Shown: in pieces, positions 9,622-18,624 of the stretch | How positions within the stretch are numbered: position 1 is the first letter of the stretch | How the letters are laid out: each line of letters opens with the position of its first letter | The notes under the pieces: model-generated | Database searches by the model: none | What the model was told of the DNA's origin: nothing | The model's input: the letters and a program-made list of their open reading frames with translations, nothing else | Made by a program: the position numbers and the translations under genes | DNA from: Lentzea cavernae | GTDB taxonomy: Bacteria > Actinomycetota > Actinomycetes > Mycobacteriales > Pseudonocardiaceae | Assembly (NCBI RefSeq): GCF_014653695.1 | Contig: NZ_BNAR01000021.1 | Coordinates: forward strand, 1-64,000 | Direction of reading: 5' to 3' | DNA: 64,000 nt

Positions 9622-10089
9622 TCAGTTCTCGAAGTGGGAGCGCAGGCCCGCGACGTGCTCGCGGATGTCCTCGTCGGTGAGCTTGTCGTACTCGAGGTAC
9701 TCGCTCATGTAGGTCATCAGCTCACCGCGTTCGGGGTGCTGCTCGTTCGTGATCACGTGGGCCGTCGTGCCCGCGATGCCCGCCGGGAACAGCAGGAAGC
9801 CGTCGAGGCCCGCCATGGTGTCGAAGGAGGCGTTCTTGGCCTCCCACAGCGCCCAGACGTCGTCCTCGCGCCCGCACTCGGCGAGCAGCAGGGCGGCGAG
9901 CACCAACGTCTCGCGCACGCCCCAGCCCTCCTGGTGAGCGGCGGTCTCCTCGGCGAGGAGGTGGCGCAGCAGGTCGGCGTCGCCGTCGCGGCGTTCGCGC
10001 AGCAGGAGGTGCAGCGCCTCCTCGCGGTCGGCCTCGTCGAGCGGGGTGTTCGTGAAATCGTTTCGCAACTGGTCAAGATCGATCGACAC
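9622..10089 (-). CDS. Hypothetical protein, acidic, helical
   Basis: A 155-residue soluble protein I do not recognise. It is acidic and predicted largely helical: DEADREEALHLLLRERRDG, then a hydrophobic helix ETLVLAALLLAECG, a DDVWALWEAK segment and a conserved-looking FDTMAGLDGFLLFPAG. There is no signal peptide or membrane segment. It is convergent with priA, with the two stop codons directly adjacent (9619-9621 and 9622-9624), and divergent from the gamma-glutamyltransferase gene. The coding quality looks good and the start (ATG 10089) is unambiguous; the function is unknown. Confidence 0.75.
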   Translation of the reverse strand: MSIDLDQLRNDFTNTPLDEADREEALHLLLRERRDGDADLLRHLLAEETAAHQEGWGVRETLVLAALLLAECGREDDVWALWEAKNASFDTMAGLDGFLLFPAGIAGTTAHVITNEQHPERGELMTYMSEYLEYDKLTDEDIREHVAGLRSHFEN

Positions 10090-10154
10090 GCCCGCACCTT
10101 AGGCCTTCCTCAAGGGGTGTTGCCATCCGGTCGCAACGGAGTAGAAGTTTCCGC

Positions 10155-11924
10155 ATGTTGCGAACGGTCGCTGCGTTGACACTCTCCGTCGTAATGGTCG
10201 CCCCTGCCCCGGCAGGCGCGGCGGAACCACCGCCCCGCGTCCCCGAACAGGTGGGCTGGGGAGGCGCTGTCTCGAGCGTCGACCCCGACGCGTCCCAGAT
10301 CGGCATCGACGTGCTCCGCCGCGGCGGCAACGCCGTCGACGCCGCCGTCGCCACCGCCGCCGCGCTCGGCGTGACCGACCCGTTCAGCGCGGGCATCGGT
10401 GGCGGCGGGTTCTTCGTCCACTACGACGCCCGCACCCGCCGCGTGTCCACTTTGGACGGCCGCGAGACCGCTCCGCGCTCCGCGACCGACCAGCTCTTCG
10501 TGGAGAACGGCCAGCCCCTGCCGTTCGCCGAGGCCATGACCAGCGGCAAGTCCGTCGGCGTCCCCGGCACGCCCAAGACGTGGCAGCAGGCGCTGCGCAA
10601 GTGGGGCACGCTCGACCTGCGCGAGGCCATGGCGCCCGCGGAAGCGCTGGCACGACGCGGTTTCGTCGTCGACCAGACCTTCAACTCGCAGATCACGAAC
10701 AACGCCGCCCGCTTCGCCGACTTCACCTCGACCCGCGACCTCTACCTGCCCGGCGGCCAGGCGCCCGCGGTCGGCAGCACGTTCCGCAACCCGCAACTCG
10801 CCGACACCTACCGCGAACTCGCCCGCACCGACCTCGCGTCGCTGTACGGCGGCGCGGTCGGCCGCGACCTGGTGAACGCGGTGCGCAAGCCCCCGGTCGT
10901 GCCCGGCTCCACCCGCAACGTCCGCGCCGGCGACATGCAGCTCTCCGACCTGACCCGCTACCAGGTCGAACGCCGCGACCCGACGCACACCCGCTACCGC
11001 GGCCTCGACGTCTACGGCATGGCCGCGCCGTCGTCCGGCGGCACGACCGTCGGCGAGGCGCTCAACATCCTCGAGTCGACCGACCTCTCGAAGGTCTCCG
11101 ACGTCGAGTACCTGCACCGCTTCATCGAGTCGACCAAGCTCGCCTTCGCCGACCGCCTGCGCTGGGTCGGCGACCCGGCCTTCTCCCGCGTGCCGACGGA
11201 GGGCCTGCTCTCGCAGAAGTTCGCCGACAGCCGCGCGTGCCTGATCAAGCCCGACGCCGTGCTGCCCGCCCCGCAGCCCGCCGCCGACCCGCGCAACCCC
11301 AAGGCCTGTGAGGCCACCGCCGGCACCTCGGCGCAGCGCGAGGACGCCGAACGCACCACCCACCTCACCACGGCCGACCGCTGGGGCAACGTCGTCGCCT
11401 ACACCCTGACCATCGAGGCGGAGGGCGGCAGCGGCATCGTCGTGCCGAACCGCGGCTTCCTGCTCAACAACGAGCTCACCGACTTCGAGTTCGTCGCCCC
11501 GGCCCCCGGCGTCCCGCACCCGAACCTCCCCGGCCCCGGCAAGCGCCCGCGCTCGTCCATGGCCCCGACGATCGTCCTCGACCACGGCAAGGTCGTGCTC
11601 GCCGTCGGCTCACCGGGCGGCGCCACCATCCTCACCACGGTTACCCAGATCCTGACCGCCCGCCTGGACCGCAAGGCGTCCCTGCTCGACGCCGTGGCGG
11701 CCCCGCGCGCCTCCCAGCGCAACGCCGCCACCACCCCGGCGGAGGCGGCCTTCATCGCCGCCTCGACCACCGCGGGCCTGCAGGCCATCGGGCACAAGTT
11801 CAGCCAGAACGCCGAGATCGGCGCCGCCACGGCCGTCGAACGCGCCAAGGACGGCCGCTGGCGCGCGGTCGCCGAGCCGACGCGCCGTGGAGGCGGTGCG
11901 GCCCGCGTGGTGAAGGTGGGCTGA
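10155..11924 (+). CDS. ggt: Gamma-glutamyltransferase, secreted
   Basis: Cleaves or transfers the gamma-glutamyl group of glutathione-like peptides; 589 residues, exported by a Sec signal peptide ending near PAGAA. As an Ntn hydrolase it is made as one chain and cut. The sequence TTHLTTADRWGN places the nucleophile at Thr401, which would become the first residue of the small subunit. Other family marks are GGNAVDAAVATAAALGV, DPFSAGIGGGGF and the substrate loop PRSSMAPTIV. Actinomycetes that make mycothiol rather than glutathione still carry such enzymes, so the natural substrate is open. Its last ~54 bp are duplicated downstream (see the repeats at 11871-12198). Confidence 0.94.
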   Translation: MLRTVAALTLSVVMVAPAPAGAAEPPPRVPEQVGWGGAVSSVDPDASQIGIDVLRRGGNAVDAAVATAAALGVTDPFSAGIGGGGFFVHYDARTRRVSTLDGRETAPRSATDQLFVENGQPLPFAEAMTSGKSVGVPGTPKTWQQALRKWGTLDLREAMAPAEALARRGFVVDQTFNSQITNNAARFADFTSTRDLYLPGGQAPAVGSTFRNPQLADTYRELARTDLASLYGGAVGRDLVNAVRKPPVVPGSTRNVRAGDMQLSDLTRYQVERRDPTHTRYRGLDVYGMAAPSSGGTTVGEALNILESTDLSKVSDVEYLHRFIESTKLAFADRLRWVGDPAFSRVPTEGLLSQKFADSRACLIKPDAVLPAPQPAADPRNPKACEATAGTSAQREDAERTTHLTTADRWGNVVAYTLTIEAEGGSGIVVPNRGFLLNNELTDFEFVAPAPGVPHPNLPGPGKRPRSSMAPTIVLDHGKVVLAVGSPGGATILTTVTQILTARLDRKASLLDAVAAPRASQRNAATTPAEAAFIAASTTAGLQAIGHKFSQNAEIGAATAVERAKDGRWRAVAEPTRRGGGAARVVKVG

Positions 11925-12038
11925 GCCACCGCAACCAGCACGCAGGAGGGACGGGCCGTGGTGCGGCGCGTCCCTTCGCGTTTCGCGCGGTTCTCAGGCC
12001 GGAGGATTCGCGCGGCCTGGCTGGTTGTTGGTGCGGTT
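11871..12038. repeat. Tandem duplication of a gene-end junction, copy 1
   Basis: Starts GCCGAGCCGACGCGCCGTGG inside the ggt 3' end and includes the genuine ggt stop. It runs to a degenerate relic of the DinB 3' end, CTGGTTGTTGGTGCGGTTG at 12021-12039, which matches CTAGTTGTTCGTGCGGCCG at 12180-12198. The offset to copy 2 is 168 bp at the left side and 159-160 bp at the right, so an ~8-bp indel lies inside. Confidence 0.85.
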
Positions 12039-12198
12039 GCCGGGCCGACGCGCCGTGGAGGTGGCGCGGCCCGTGTGGTGAAGGTGGGTTGAGCCACTGG
12101 ACCCAGCACGTAGAGGGGACGGGCCGTGTGCAGTCCGTCGCTTGGCACGGTTCTTGGGCCGGAGGATTCGCGTGGTCGGCTAGTTGTTCGTGCGGCCG
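12039..12198. repeat. Tandem duplication of a gene-end junction, copy 2
   Basis: Starts GCCGGGCCGACGCGCCGTGG. It contains a second, now non-coding, copy of the ggt C-terminal codons and stop (GGTGAAGGTGGGTTGAGCCA at 12076-12095). It also holds a second GGCCGGAGGATTCGCG block, and then the genuine 3' end of the convergent DinB gene. Together with copy 1 it fills the 255 bp between the ggt and DinB stop codons; I see nothing else there. Confidence 0.85.
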
Positions 12199-12697
12199 TC
12201 GATGCGTTCGCGGAGGAGGTCGGCGTGGCCGTTGTGCTGTGCGTACTCCTCGATCAGGTGGATGTAGAGCAGCGCACCGACATCTCGCCCCAGCGGGCGT
12301 GCACGAAGGTGTCTTCCAGGTCCCGCGTGGCCGCTGCCGCGCGGGCCTCGGCCATTTCGGTGACGAGGTCGGCGTACTCGGTCTCGGCGCGGGACGGGTC
12401 GAGGTTGTCGAAGGCGCCGTCCCGGGTGCCCGGTGCGGTGTGGCGGGGCTGGACGTCCTGGCCCGCCAGGCGGACGCGGAACCACATGCGTTCCACGTCC
12501 GCGAGGTGGCGGATGAGGCCCAGGAGGCTGAGGTTCGACGGTGGCGTGGAGGCCTCGGCCAACTGGTCGCCGGTGAGTCCCGCGCAGTTCTGCAGGAACG
12601 TGGCTCGGTGGCGGTCCAGCCACGCTTCGAGCATCGGGCGTTCCGGGCCCAGGAACGGTTCGTCGGCGACTTCCACTTCGGGCGCGGTCCAGGTCAT
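12180..12697 (-). pseudogene. DinB/DUF664 family protein with a single-base frameshift
   Basis: A four-helix DinB-like (DUF664) protein: PMLEAWLDRHRATF, LIRHLADVERMWFRVRLAG and TFVHARWGEMSVR are typical, with the His positions of the metal site. The first frame runs off after MSVR into a premature stop at 12254. The expected C-terminus (LYIHLIEEYAQHNGHADLLR, then ERIDGRTNN) continues in another frame to 12180. Restoring one C on the plus strand near 12270/12271 would give MSVRWLYIHLIEEY, so a one-base deletion (or a sequencing error) is the cause. The start at ATG 12697 fits MTWTAPEVEV. Such proteins are thiol-dependent or unknown-function enzymes; activity here depends on whether the frameshift is real. 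Confidence 0.85.
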
Positions 12698-12878
12698 GGG
12701 GTCATGATCACCCGAATCCGCCACGCGTGGGGCGGTCGCCGTGTCGCATCGGCCTCATGACCTGGAGGTGTCCACCTTCCGGCCGAGGGTGGGGACTGAT
12801 CTTCCTACCTCGGGCTGATGTGGTGTCGATACCGCGAGACGATGTGGGCTGACCTGGGCGAACGGCACAGTTGGTGCC

Positions 12879-13028
12879 ATGACGACGACTACCGCCACGA
12901 GCGCCCCGGTTGCCCACTTCGACTTCCACGCGCTGTTCCGCCCCGTGTTGACGGTGTTGCGCTTCACCGGCCACTTCGTCGTGGCGCTGGTGGGCGTGAT
13001 CTTCCTCGGCAGCGCGTCCGAGCACTGA
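12879..13028 (+). CDS. Small membrane protein (49 aa)
   Basis: A short open frame starting ATG 12879 and ending TGA 13026-13028: MTTTTATSAPVAHFDFHA, then a hydrophobic helix FVVALVGVIFLG and the tail SASEH. It is co-directional with def, 46 bp upstream of it. It has one predicted membrane helix and a basic region before it (RPVLTVLRF), consistent with a single-pass protein with the N-terminus inside. No Shine-Dalgarno is visible, so it might be leaderless. I do not know a function; the reality of the gene rests on its membrane-protein-like composition. Confidence 0.5.
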   Translation: MTTTTATSAPVAHFDFHALFRPVLTVLRFTGHFVVALVGVIFLGSASEH

Positions 13029-13074
13029 CCGCGCTCCTCGTAGACTGACCTCCAGTCCACACGAGGAGCACTGC

Positions 13075-13623
13075 GTGACCGTCCAGCCCATCCGCCTGTT
13101 CGGCGACCCCGTGCTGCGCACCGCGGCCACCGAGGTCACCGACTTCGACAAGGAACTGCGCACCCTGGTCAAGGACCTGTGGGACACCATGCAGAACGCG
13201 GGCGGAGCCGGACTCGCCGCGCCTCAGCTCGGTGTCGGACTGCGGGTGTTCACCTACCACTGCGACGGTTTCGCCGGCCACCTCGTCAACCCGACGTGGG
13301 ACGTCGTCGGGAGTGAGATGCAGGACGGCTCCGAGGGCTGCCTGTCCATCCCCGGCATGGCGTGGGACTGCAAGCGCCACCTGCACGTCGTGGCCAAGGG
13401 CTGGAACATGCACGGTGAGCCGGTCGAGGTCGAAGGCACCGAGACGCTCGCCCGCTGCGTCCAGCACGAGTCGGACCACCTCGACGGGGTGATGTTCCTC
13501 GACCGCCTCGACGCCGAGACCCGCAAGCTGGCCATGCGCGAGATCCGGCAGGCCGAGTGGTTCGACGGTACGGTCCCCACCTTGAAGCAGAGCCCGCACC
13601 CACTCTTCGGCAGGTCCAGCTGA
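13075..13623 (+). CDS. def: Peptide deformylase
   Basis: Removes the N-formyl group from new proteins; a metal-dependent cytoplasmic enzyme of 182 residues. All three motifs are present: [18 protein letters not shown] (metal ligand Cys89) and QHESDHLDG (His131, Glu132, His135). The start is GTG 13075 after GAGGAG. fmt begins 2 bp after its stop, so the enzymes that add and remove formyl groups are one operon. The length fits the longer actinobacterial type with a C-terminal extension. Confidence 0.96.
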   Translation: MTVQPIRLFGDPVLRTAATEVTDFDKELRTLVKDLWDTMQNAGGAGLAAPQLGVGLRVFTYHCDGFAGHLVNPTWDVVGSEMQDGSEGCLSIPGMAWDCKRHLHVVAKGWNMHGEPVEVEGTETLARCVQHESDHLDGVMFLDRLDAETRKLAMREIRQAEWFDGTVPTLKQSPHPLFGRSS

Positions 13624-13625
13624 CC

Positions 13626-14552
13626 ATGCGACTCGTGTTCGCCGGTACGCCCGAGGTCGCACTGCCCTCGCTGCGCGCCCTCATCGACTCCTCCCGCCAC
13701 GACGTCATCGCCGTGGTCACCCGCCCCGACGCGCCCTCGGGCCGTGGCCGCAGGCTCGAGCGCTCGCCGGTCGGCGCGCTCGCCGACGAGCACGGCATCG
13801 AGGTCCTCACCCCCGCGAAGGCGGGGGATCCCGAGTTCCTGGAGCGCCTGCGCGCGCTGGAACCCGACCTCTGCCCGGTCGTCGCCTACGGCAACCTGCT
13901 CCCTCAGCGCACGCTCGACGTCCCGAGGTTCGGCTGGGTCAACCTCCACTTCTCCGTGCTGCCCGCGTGGCGCGGCGCCGCGCCGGTGCAGGCCTCCGTG
14001 CGCAACGGCGACGACATCACGGGCGCGTCGACGTTCCGCATCGTCAAGGAGCTCGACGCGGGCCCGGTGTTCGGCGTGGTGACCGAGAAGGTGCGCGACC
14101 GCGACACCTCCGGCGACCTGCTGGCCCGGTTGTCCGTCTCGGGAGCAGACCTGCTGCTGTCCACTGTGGACGGCATCGAGGACGGCACCCTGCGCGCCAT
14201 CGAGCAGCCCTCCGACGGCGTCACCTACGCCGCGAAGATCTCCGTCGAGGACGCGCGCCTCGACTTCACCACGCCCGCCACGGCCGTCGACCGCCTGGCG
14301 CGCGCCGTCACGCCGGAACCCGGCGCCTGGGCCGAGTTCCGCGGTGAGCGGCTCAAGCTCGGACCTGTCACGCCCGTGGCCGACGTGACGCTGCCGGCAG
14401 GCGAGGTGCTCGTCGAACGCAAGCGCGTGCTCGTGGGCACCGCGACCACCGCCGTGGCCCTCGGTGAGGTCCAGGCGCAGGGCAAGAAGCGCATGGCCGC
14501 CACCGACTGGGCGCGCGGCGTGCGGATCGAAGCAGGGGAGCGCATCGCGTGA
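13626..14552 (+). CDS. fmt: Methionyl-tRNA formyltransferase
   Basis: Formylates initiator Met-tRNA using 10-formyl-tetrahydrofolate. It has 308 residues: the N-terminal hydrolase fold begins [19 protein letters not shown], the active-site stretch is [20 protein letters not shown], and a C-terminal OB-like domain follows (from about [17 protein letters not shown]). ATG 13626, 2 bp after the def stop, is chosen because the family starts exactly there. It is followed by 208 bp before rsmB. Confidence 0.96.
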   Translation: MRLVFAGTPEVALPSLRALIDSSRHDVIAVVTRPDAPSGRGRRLERSPVGALADEHGIEVLTPAKAGDPEFLERLRALEPDLCPVVAYGNLLPQRTLDVPRFGWVNLHFSVLPAWRGAAPVQASVRNGDDITGASTFRIVKELDAGPVFGVVTEKVRDRDTSGDLLARLSVSGADLLLSTVDGIEDGTLRAIEQPSDGVTYAAKISVEDARLDFTTPATAVDRLARAVTPEPGAWAEFRGERLKLGPVTPVADVTLPAGEVLVERKRVLVGTATTAVALGEVQAQGKKRMAATDWARGVRIEAGERIA

Positions 14553-14760
14553 GGCGCTCCACGACGTGGCCGCACGCCACGGCCACCCCCGCCCCGCGAC
14601 GGGCGGGAACGGAACCGACCGGCACGAGCCGGGCCGCCGTGTCCGCCGTGGTGCCGGGCCGGTTGCCGGCCGGCGGCCGCGAGGCCGGACCGGCACACGC
14701 TGGGCGTGCCCCGGCAAGGACATTCGAGACGTTGGAGCCCAAGACAGTGGAGCAGTGCGC

Positions 14761-16197
14761 ATGACCAACCACTCGCGAGGCGCTTCCAAGCCTTCCCGCC
14801 CGAGCAGGCCGCACCCGCCGCGCCGGCGCACCGGACCCTCACGGCCACCCGTGGAGGACCCGGCACGCCTCGCCGCGCTGGAGACCCTGCGCGCCGTGCG
14901 GCAGCGTGACGCGTACGCGAACCTGGTGCTGCCGCAGATGCTCCGCGACCGGCGCATCACCGGTCGCGACGCCGCGCTGGCCACCGAGCTCACCTACGGC
15001 GCGGCGCGAGCACGAGGACTGCTCGACGCCGTCATCGAGGCGTGCTCGGACCGGCCGCTGTCCGAAGTGGACGGCTCGGCGCTCGACGCGTTGCGGCTGG
15101 GCGCGTACCAGCTGCTGCGCACCCGGATCCCGTCCCACGCCGCGGTCGCGTCGACCGTCGACCTCGTGCGGGCCGAGCTCGGGTCCGGCATCGCCGGCTT
15201 CGTGAACGCCGTCCTGCGCCGGGTCGCGGAGCAGGACGAGGCCGCCTGGGTCGACGAGCTCGCACCCGACCCGGACACCGACCCGATCGGCAACCTGGCC
15301 TTCACCCACGCCCACCCGCGCTGGATCGCGCAGGCGTTCGCGGAGGCCCTCGGCAGCCGCGAGGAACCGCTGAAGCGGGCCCTCGAGGCCGACGACGCCC
15401 GCCCGGCCGTGCACCTGGTCGCACGACCTGGCGAGGTGAGCGCCGACGAGCTCGCCGCCATCACGGGCGGCGACGTGGCGCCCTACTCGCCCTACGGCGT
15501 GCACCTGGAGGCCGGCGCGGGCGACCCGGGCGATCTCGAGCCCGTCCGGGAACGCCTCGCCAACGTCCAGGACGAGGGCAGCCAGCTGTGTGCCTTGGCC
15601 CTGACGCGCGCGCCGCTCGAGGGCACTGACGACCGCTGGCTGGACCTCTGCGCGGGTCCCGGCGGCAAGGCCGCCCTGCTGGCCGCGCTGGTCGGCCTAG
15701 AAGGCGGCGAGCTGATCGCCGTCGAGAAGGCGCCCCACCGCGCCGAGCTCGTGCGCAAGATCACCACCGGCCTGCCGGTCACCGTGGAGGTGGCCGACGG
15801 CCGCGAGACCGACTTCCTGGAAGGGGCGTTCGACCGCGTGCTGGTCGACGCGCCCTGCACCGGCCTCGGTGCTCTGCGCAGGCGCCCGGAGGCGCGGTGG
15901 AGGCGCCAGCCCGCCGACGTCGGCACGCTCACGAAGCTGCAGCGCGAGCTGCTCACCGAGGCGTTGCGACTGGTGCGTCCTGGCGGCGTGGTGGCTTATG
16001 TCGTGTGCTCACCTCATCTCTCGGAGACCGTCGGGGTGGTGACGGACGTCGCGAAGCGCACCGGGGCCGAACTGCTGGACACGCGGGAGCTCTTCCCGGG
16101 AGTTCCGGACCTCGGGGAAGGCCCGCACGTCCAGCTGTGGCCTCATCTGCACGGCACCGACGCGATGTTCTGCGTGGTGCTGCGACGCCCTGTTTGA
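14761..16197 (+). CDS. rsmB: 16S rRNA m5C967 methyltransferase (RsmB/Sun)
   Basis: Methylates C967-equivalent of 16S rRNA with SAM. The 478 residues comprise a basic disordered start (HPPRRRTGPSRPP), an NusB-like RNA-binding domain (residues ~35-170, AALETLRAVRQRDAYANLVL) and a Rossmann methyltransferase domain. Seen are the SAM loop LDLCAGPGGKAALLAAL, motif IV DAPCTGLGALRRRPE (Cys366) and motif VI VVCSPHLSET (Cys416, the likely nucleophile). ATG 14761 starts just before the basic tail; an open frame extends upstream to 14464 but is not family-like. The 208 bp between fmt and this gene hold no clear signal. In order with fmt and rpe as in mycobacteria. Confidence 0.95.
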   Translation: MTNHSRGASKPSRPSRPHPPRRRTGPSRPPVEDPARLAALETLRAVRQRDAYANLVLPQMLRDRRITGRDAALATELTYGAARARGLLDAVIEACSDRPLSEVDGSALDALRLGAYQLLRTRIPSHAAVASTVDLVRAELGSGIAGFVNAVLRRVAEQDEAAWVDELAPDPDTDPIGNLAFTHAHPRWIAQAFAEALGSREEPLKRALEADDARPAVHLVARPGEVSADELAAITGGDVAPYSPYGVHLEAGAGDPGDLEPVRERLANVQDEGSQLCALALTRAPLEGTDDRWLDLCAGPGGKAALLAALVGLEGGELIAVEKAPHRAELVRKITTGLPVTVEVADGRETDFLEGAFDRVLVDAPCTGLGALRRRPEARWRRQPADVGTLTKLQRELLTEALRLVRPGGVVAYVVCSPHLSETVGVVTDVAKRTGAELLDTRELFPGVPDLGEGPHVQLWPHLHGTDAMFCVVLRRPV

Positions 16198-16218
16198 GCG
16201 CTCGTGAAGGACGCTAGC

Positions 16219-16247
16219 GACGGGGTCTGACAGCAAAGGGCCCCGTC
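16219..16247 (+). terminator. Hairpin after rsmB
   Basis: GACGGGG (16219-16225) pairs with CCCCGTC (16241-16247) around a 15-base loop, 22 bases after the rsmB stop, so it probably terminates the def-fmt-rsmB transcript. Confidence 0.55.
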
Positions 16248-16296
16248 GGCTCGCGAAGGGCCGCAACGGCTCCGGAGTTCACTCAGTCGGGTGAAG

Positions 16297-16338
16297 GAGG
16301 GGCGAAGCGCGACCCTGGGGGAGCGGCTTCGCCCCCTC
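16297..16338. terminator. Hairpin between convergent rsmB and the beta-propeller gene
   Basis: GAGGGGCGAAGC (16297-16308) pairs with GCTTCGCCCCCTC (16326-16338) with one bulged base. It ends 4 bases before the stop codon of the minus-strand gene and can serve both directions. Confidence 0.6.
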
Positions 16339-16341
16339 GCA

Positions 16342-17343
16342 TCAGGCCCTCAGGACGTGCAGAGCCGGCGGCTGGCTCGTGAAGTTGCCGCCGACCGCGT
16401 ACACCCACTGACCGCCCGGACCCCAGGCCAGGCCGGCCGGGAACAGGCCCTTCACCTCGTAGGACCGGGACTGGGTGAGAGACCCCGCCGGGTAGACGCG
16501 CACCGACGTGTCGCTGTCGGTCCCCGCCGCGAGAGCACCGCTGTCCTGGCTCGTCGTGACGGCGAGCGGGTACGGGCCGGTGTTGTAGCTGCCGCGCACG
16601 GCGAACGCGTCGGTCGTGAACGACTGGACCTGGTACGGCGCCCCGGCGGCGACGTGGACCAGCGAACCGTCCTTCGAGAACTCGACGTCGCGCAGGTTGC
16701 TGCCCGCGTCACGGGCGGAGGCGTGGACCACCAGCGCGTCCCCTTCCTCGCGCAGCACCTGGACCGACGCGGGTGACAGGCGCGGTTGACCGGTCAGGAG
16801 CAGCCCGGGCCTCGCCGGGGAGGTCGCCAGCTGGTGCGGGCTGTAGTGCCCCCACGCGAGACCCGTGCGGGGCTCCGCACCCGTCAGACCGACACGGCCG
16901 ATGCCCCCGCCCCAGTCCTGGCAGCCGTAGCTGAAGTACAGGGTGGCACCGGTGATCGCCAGATCGGACGGGCACACCTCGCCGACGGGGTACCGCGCCC
17001 GTTCGGTCAGCGTCAGGGTGTCCAGTGCGGCCACCGCTCCGTGCTGCGACAGCGCGACGAAGACCGTGCCGCCGTCCGGGCTCAGCGCGAGGCCCGCGGC
17101 ACCGGGCAGGTTCGTCAGCTTCGTGACCACGTTGCCGGTCAGGTCGGTGACGGCGACCGCGTGGTCGACCCTGCTGCTCACGAACACGTGCCCCAGCGTC
17201 GGGTCGACCGCGATGTCCGAATAGGAGGTCAGCGGTAAGGACACGGTGCGCTGCGGCGGTTCCGCGAGAGCGGGCAGGGCGGTGGCCGCCACCAGGGCGG
17301 CCGTCATCGCGGTGGCGGTGAGCCACCGGCTTCGGTTGTGCAT
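16342..17343 (-). CDS. Secreted YncE-like beta-propeller protein
   Basis: A 333-residue exported protein with signal peptide MHNRSRWLTATAMTAALVAA followed by TALPALA. The mature part is a seven-bladed-type propeller with repeats such as SDIAVDPTLGHVFVSS, AGLALSPDGGTVFVAL and RDVEFSKDGSLVHVAAG. No enzymatic motif is seen; such proteins bind ligands or other proteins outside the cell. ATG 17343 is chosen for the signal peptide and a GGGGAG Shine-Dalgarno just upstream; the longer open frame to 17658 is spurious. It is divergent from the flavoprotein gene. Confidence 0.85.
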   Translation of the reverse strand: MHNRSRWLTATAMTAALVAATALPALAEPPQRTVSLPLTSYSDIAVDPTLGHVFVSSRVDHAVAVTDLTGNVVTKLTNLPGAAGLALSPDGGTVFVALSQHGAVAALDTLTLTERARYPVGEVCPSDLAITGATLYFSYGCQDWGGGIGRVGLTGAEPRTGLAWGHYSPHQLATSPARPGLLLTGQPRLSPASVQVLREEGDALVVHASARDAGSNLRDVEFSKDGSLVHVAAGAPYQVQSFTTDAFAVRGSYNTGPYPLAVTTSQDSGALAAGTDSDTSVRVYPAGSLTQSRSYEVKGLFPAGLAWGPGGQWVYAVGGNFTSQPPALHVLRA

Positions 17344-17431
17344 CTTGCTCCCCTCAGTGCGCGGGTGAACACCCGCAGCAGGGGACGTTAGCGAGGAACA
17401 CTCACAAATCAGACCGCCTAACATCGCAGCG

Positions 17432-17932
17432 GTGACGACGCGCGGATTGCTCGGATTGGTCGCTTCCGGTTGCGGCGGAGTCGAGTCGTGGTTCCGCACG
17501 GAACTCGCCGAGCCCGCCGTGAGACGGGGCTGGCAGCTCGCCATCACCTTCACGCCGGCCGTGGTTCCGTGGTTCGAGGAGGCCGGGGAGATCGAGAGGC
17601 TCCAGGCCCTCACCGACCTCCCGATCCGCTGGGAGCCGAGGATGCCGAGCCAGCCCAAGCCCTATCGGACACCCGACGCGTTCGTCTTCGCCCCCGCCAG
17701 CGCGAACTCCGTGGCCAAGCTGGCCCTGGGCATCGGCGACAACCAGGCGCTGACCGCGTTGAACGAGGCCATCGGCGTCGAGAACTGCAAGGTCGTCGTG
17801 ATGCCCCAGGCCAACGCGGACAAGCGCCGTCACCCCCTGTGGGAGACGCACGTCACGACGCTCACCGATGCGGGTGTCGTAGTGGTCTCGGACGTGCCTC
17901 CCGGCAGGCTGCTCGACCTGCTGGACACCTAG
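17432..17932 (+). CDS. Flavoprotein family protein
   Basis: A 166-residue protein of the flavoprotein (PPC-decarboxylase/UbiX-like) fold: [19 protein letters not shown] for the phosphate-binding start and [19 protein letters not shown] for the FMN contact, both characteristic. The substrate is not deducible; homologues in related actinomycetes also sit next to rpe. The start is GTG 17432. It ends 11 bp before rpe and so probably heads the rpe-rib operon. Confidence 0.8.
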   Translation: MTTRGLLGLVASGCGGVESWFRTELAEPAVRRGWQLAITFTPAVVPWFEEAGEIERLQALTDLPIRWEPRMPSQPKPYRTPDAFVFAPASANSVAKLALGIGDNQALTALNEAIGVENCKVVVMPQANADKRRHPLWETHVTTLTDAGVVVVSDVPPGRLLDLLDT

Positions 17933-17943
17933 ACTTCACCGTT

Positions 17944-18624
17944 GTGGTCCACACGCCGATGATCGCCCCCAGCATCCTGTCCGCCGACTTCGCGCGCCTC
18001 GCCGACGAGCTCGCCGCGGTGCCCACGTCGGACTGGATCCACGTCGACGTCATGGACAACCACTTCGTGCCGAACCTGACCCTCGGCCTGCCGGTGGTGA
18101 AGTCGCTGCTGAAGGTGACCGACGTCCCGGTCGACTGCCACCTGATGATCGAGGACCCGGACCGCTGGGCCATCGGCTACGCCGAAGCGGGCGCGTACAA
18201 CGTGACCGTGCACGTCGAGGCGGCGAACGACCCGGTCGCGCTGGCCAAGAACCTGAGGGCCGCGGGCAGCAAGGCCGGTCTGAGCATCAAGCCGGGCACC
18301 CCGCTGGAGCCGTACGTCGAGGTCCTCAAGCACTACGACACGCTCCTGGTGATGTCGGTCGAGCCGGGCTTCGGCGGCCAGAGCTTCATGGCGGACGTGC
18401 TGGAGAAGGTGCGCCAGGCCCGTCACCTCGTCGACACCGGGCACCTCAAGCTGCTCGTGGAGATCGACGGCGGCATCAACGCCGACACGATCGAACAGGC
18501 CGCGCAGGCCGGAGTGGACTGCTTCGTCGCGGGCTCCGCGGTGTACGACGCCGCCGACCCCGGCAAGGCCGTCGAAGCGCTGCGCGCCCAGGCGGCCCGC
18601 GCCCAGGGGGACAGGACCACGTGA
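17944..18624 (+). CDS. rpe: Ribulose-phosphate 3-epimerase
   Basis: Interconverts ribulose-5-phosphate and xylulose-5-phosphate (pentose phosphate pathway). It is a TIM-barrel of 226 residues with the motifs [56 protein letters not shown] and EIDGGIN, which give the metal-binding His/Asp residues. The start is GTG 17944 or ATG 17959, both in frame with little to choose. Its product pool feeds ribulose-5-phosphate to the RibBA enzyme encoded just downstream, which suits the operon. It overlaps ribD by 4 bp. Confidence 0.95.
   Translation: MVHTPMIAPSILSADFARLADELAAVPTSDWIHVDVMDNHFVPNLTLGLPVVKSLLKVTDVPVDCHLMIEDPDRWAIGYAEAGAYNVTVHVEAANDPVALAKNLRAAGSKAGLSIKPGTPLEPYVEVLKHYDTLLVMSVEPGFGGQSFMADVLEKVRQARHLVDTGHLKLLVEIDGGINADTIEQAAQAGVDCFVAGSAVYDAADPGKAVEALRAQAARAQGDRTT

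Noticed and set aside
14464-14760. Extended N-terminus of RsmB
   Set aside because: Arg/Gly/Pro-rich shadow of fmt and the gap; the family-like region starts after 14761.
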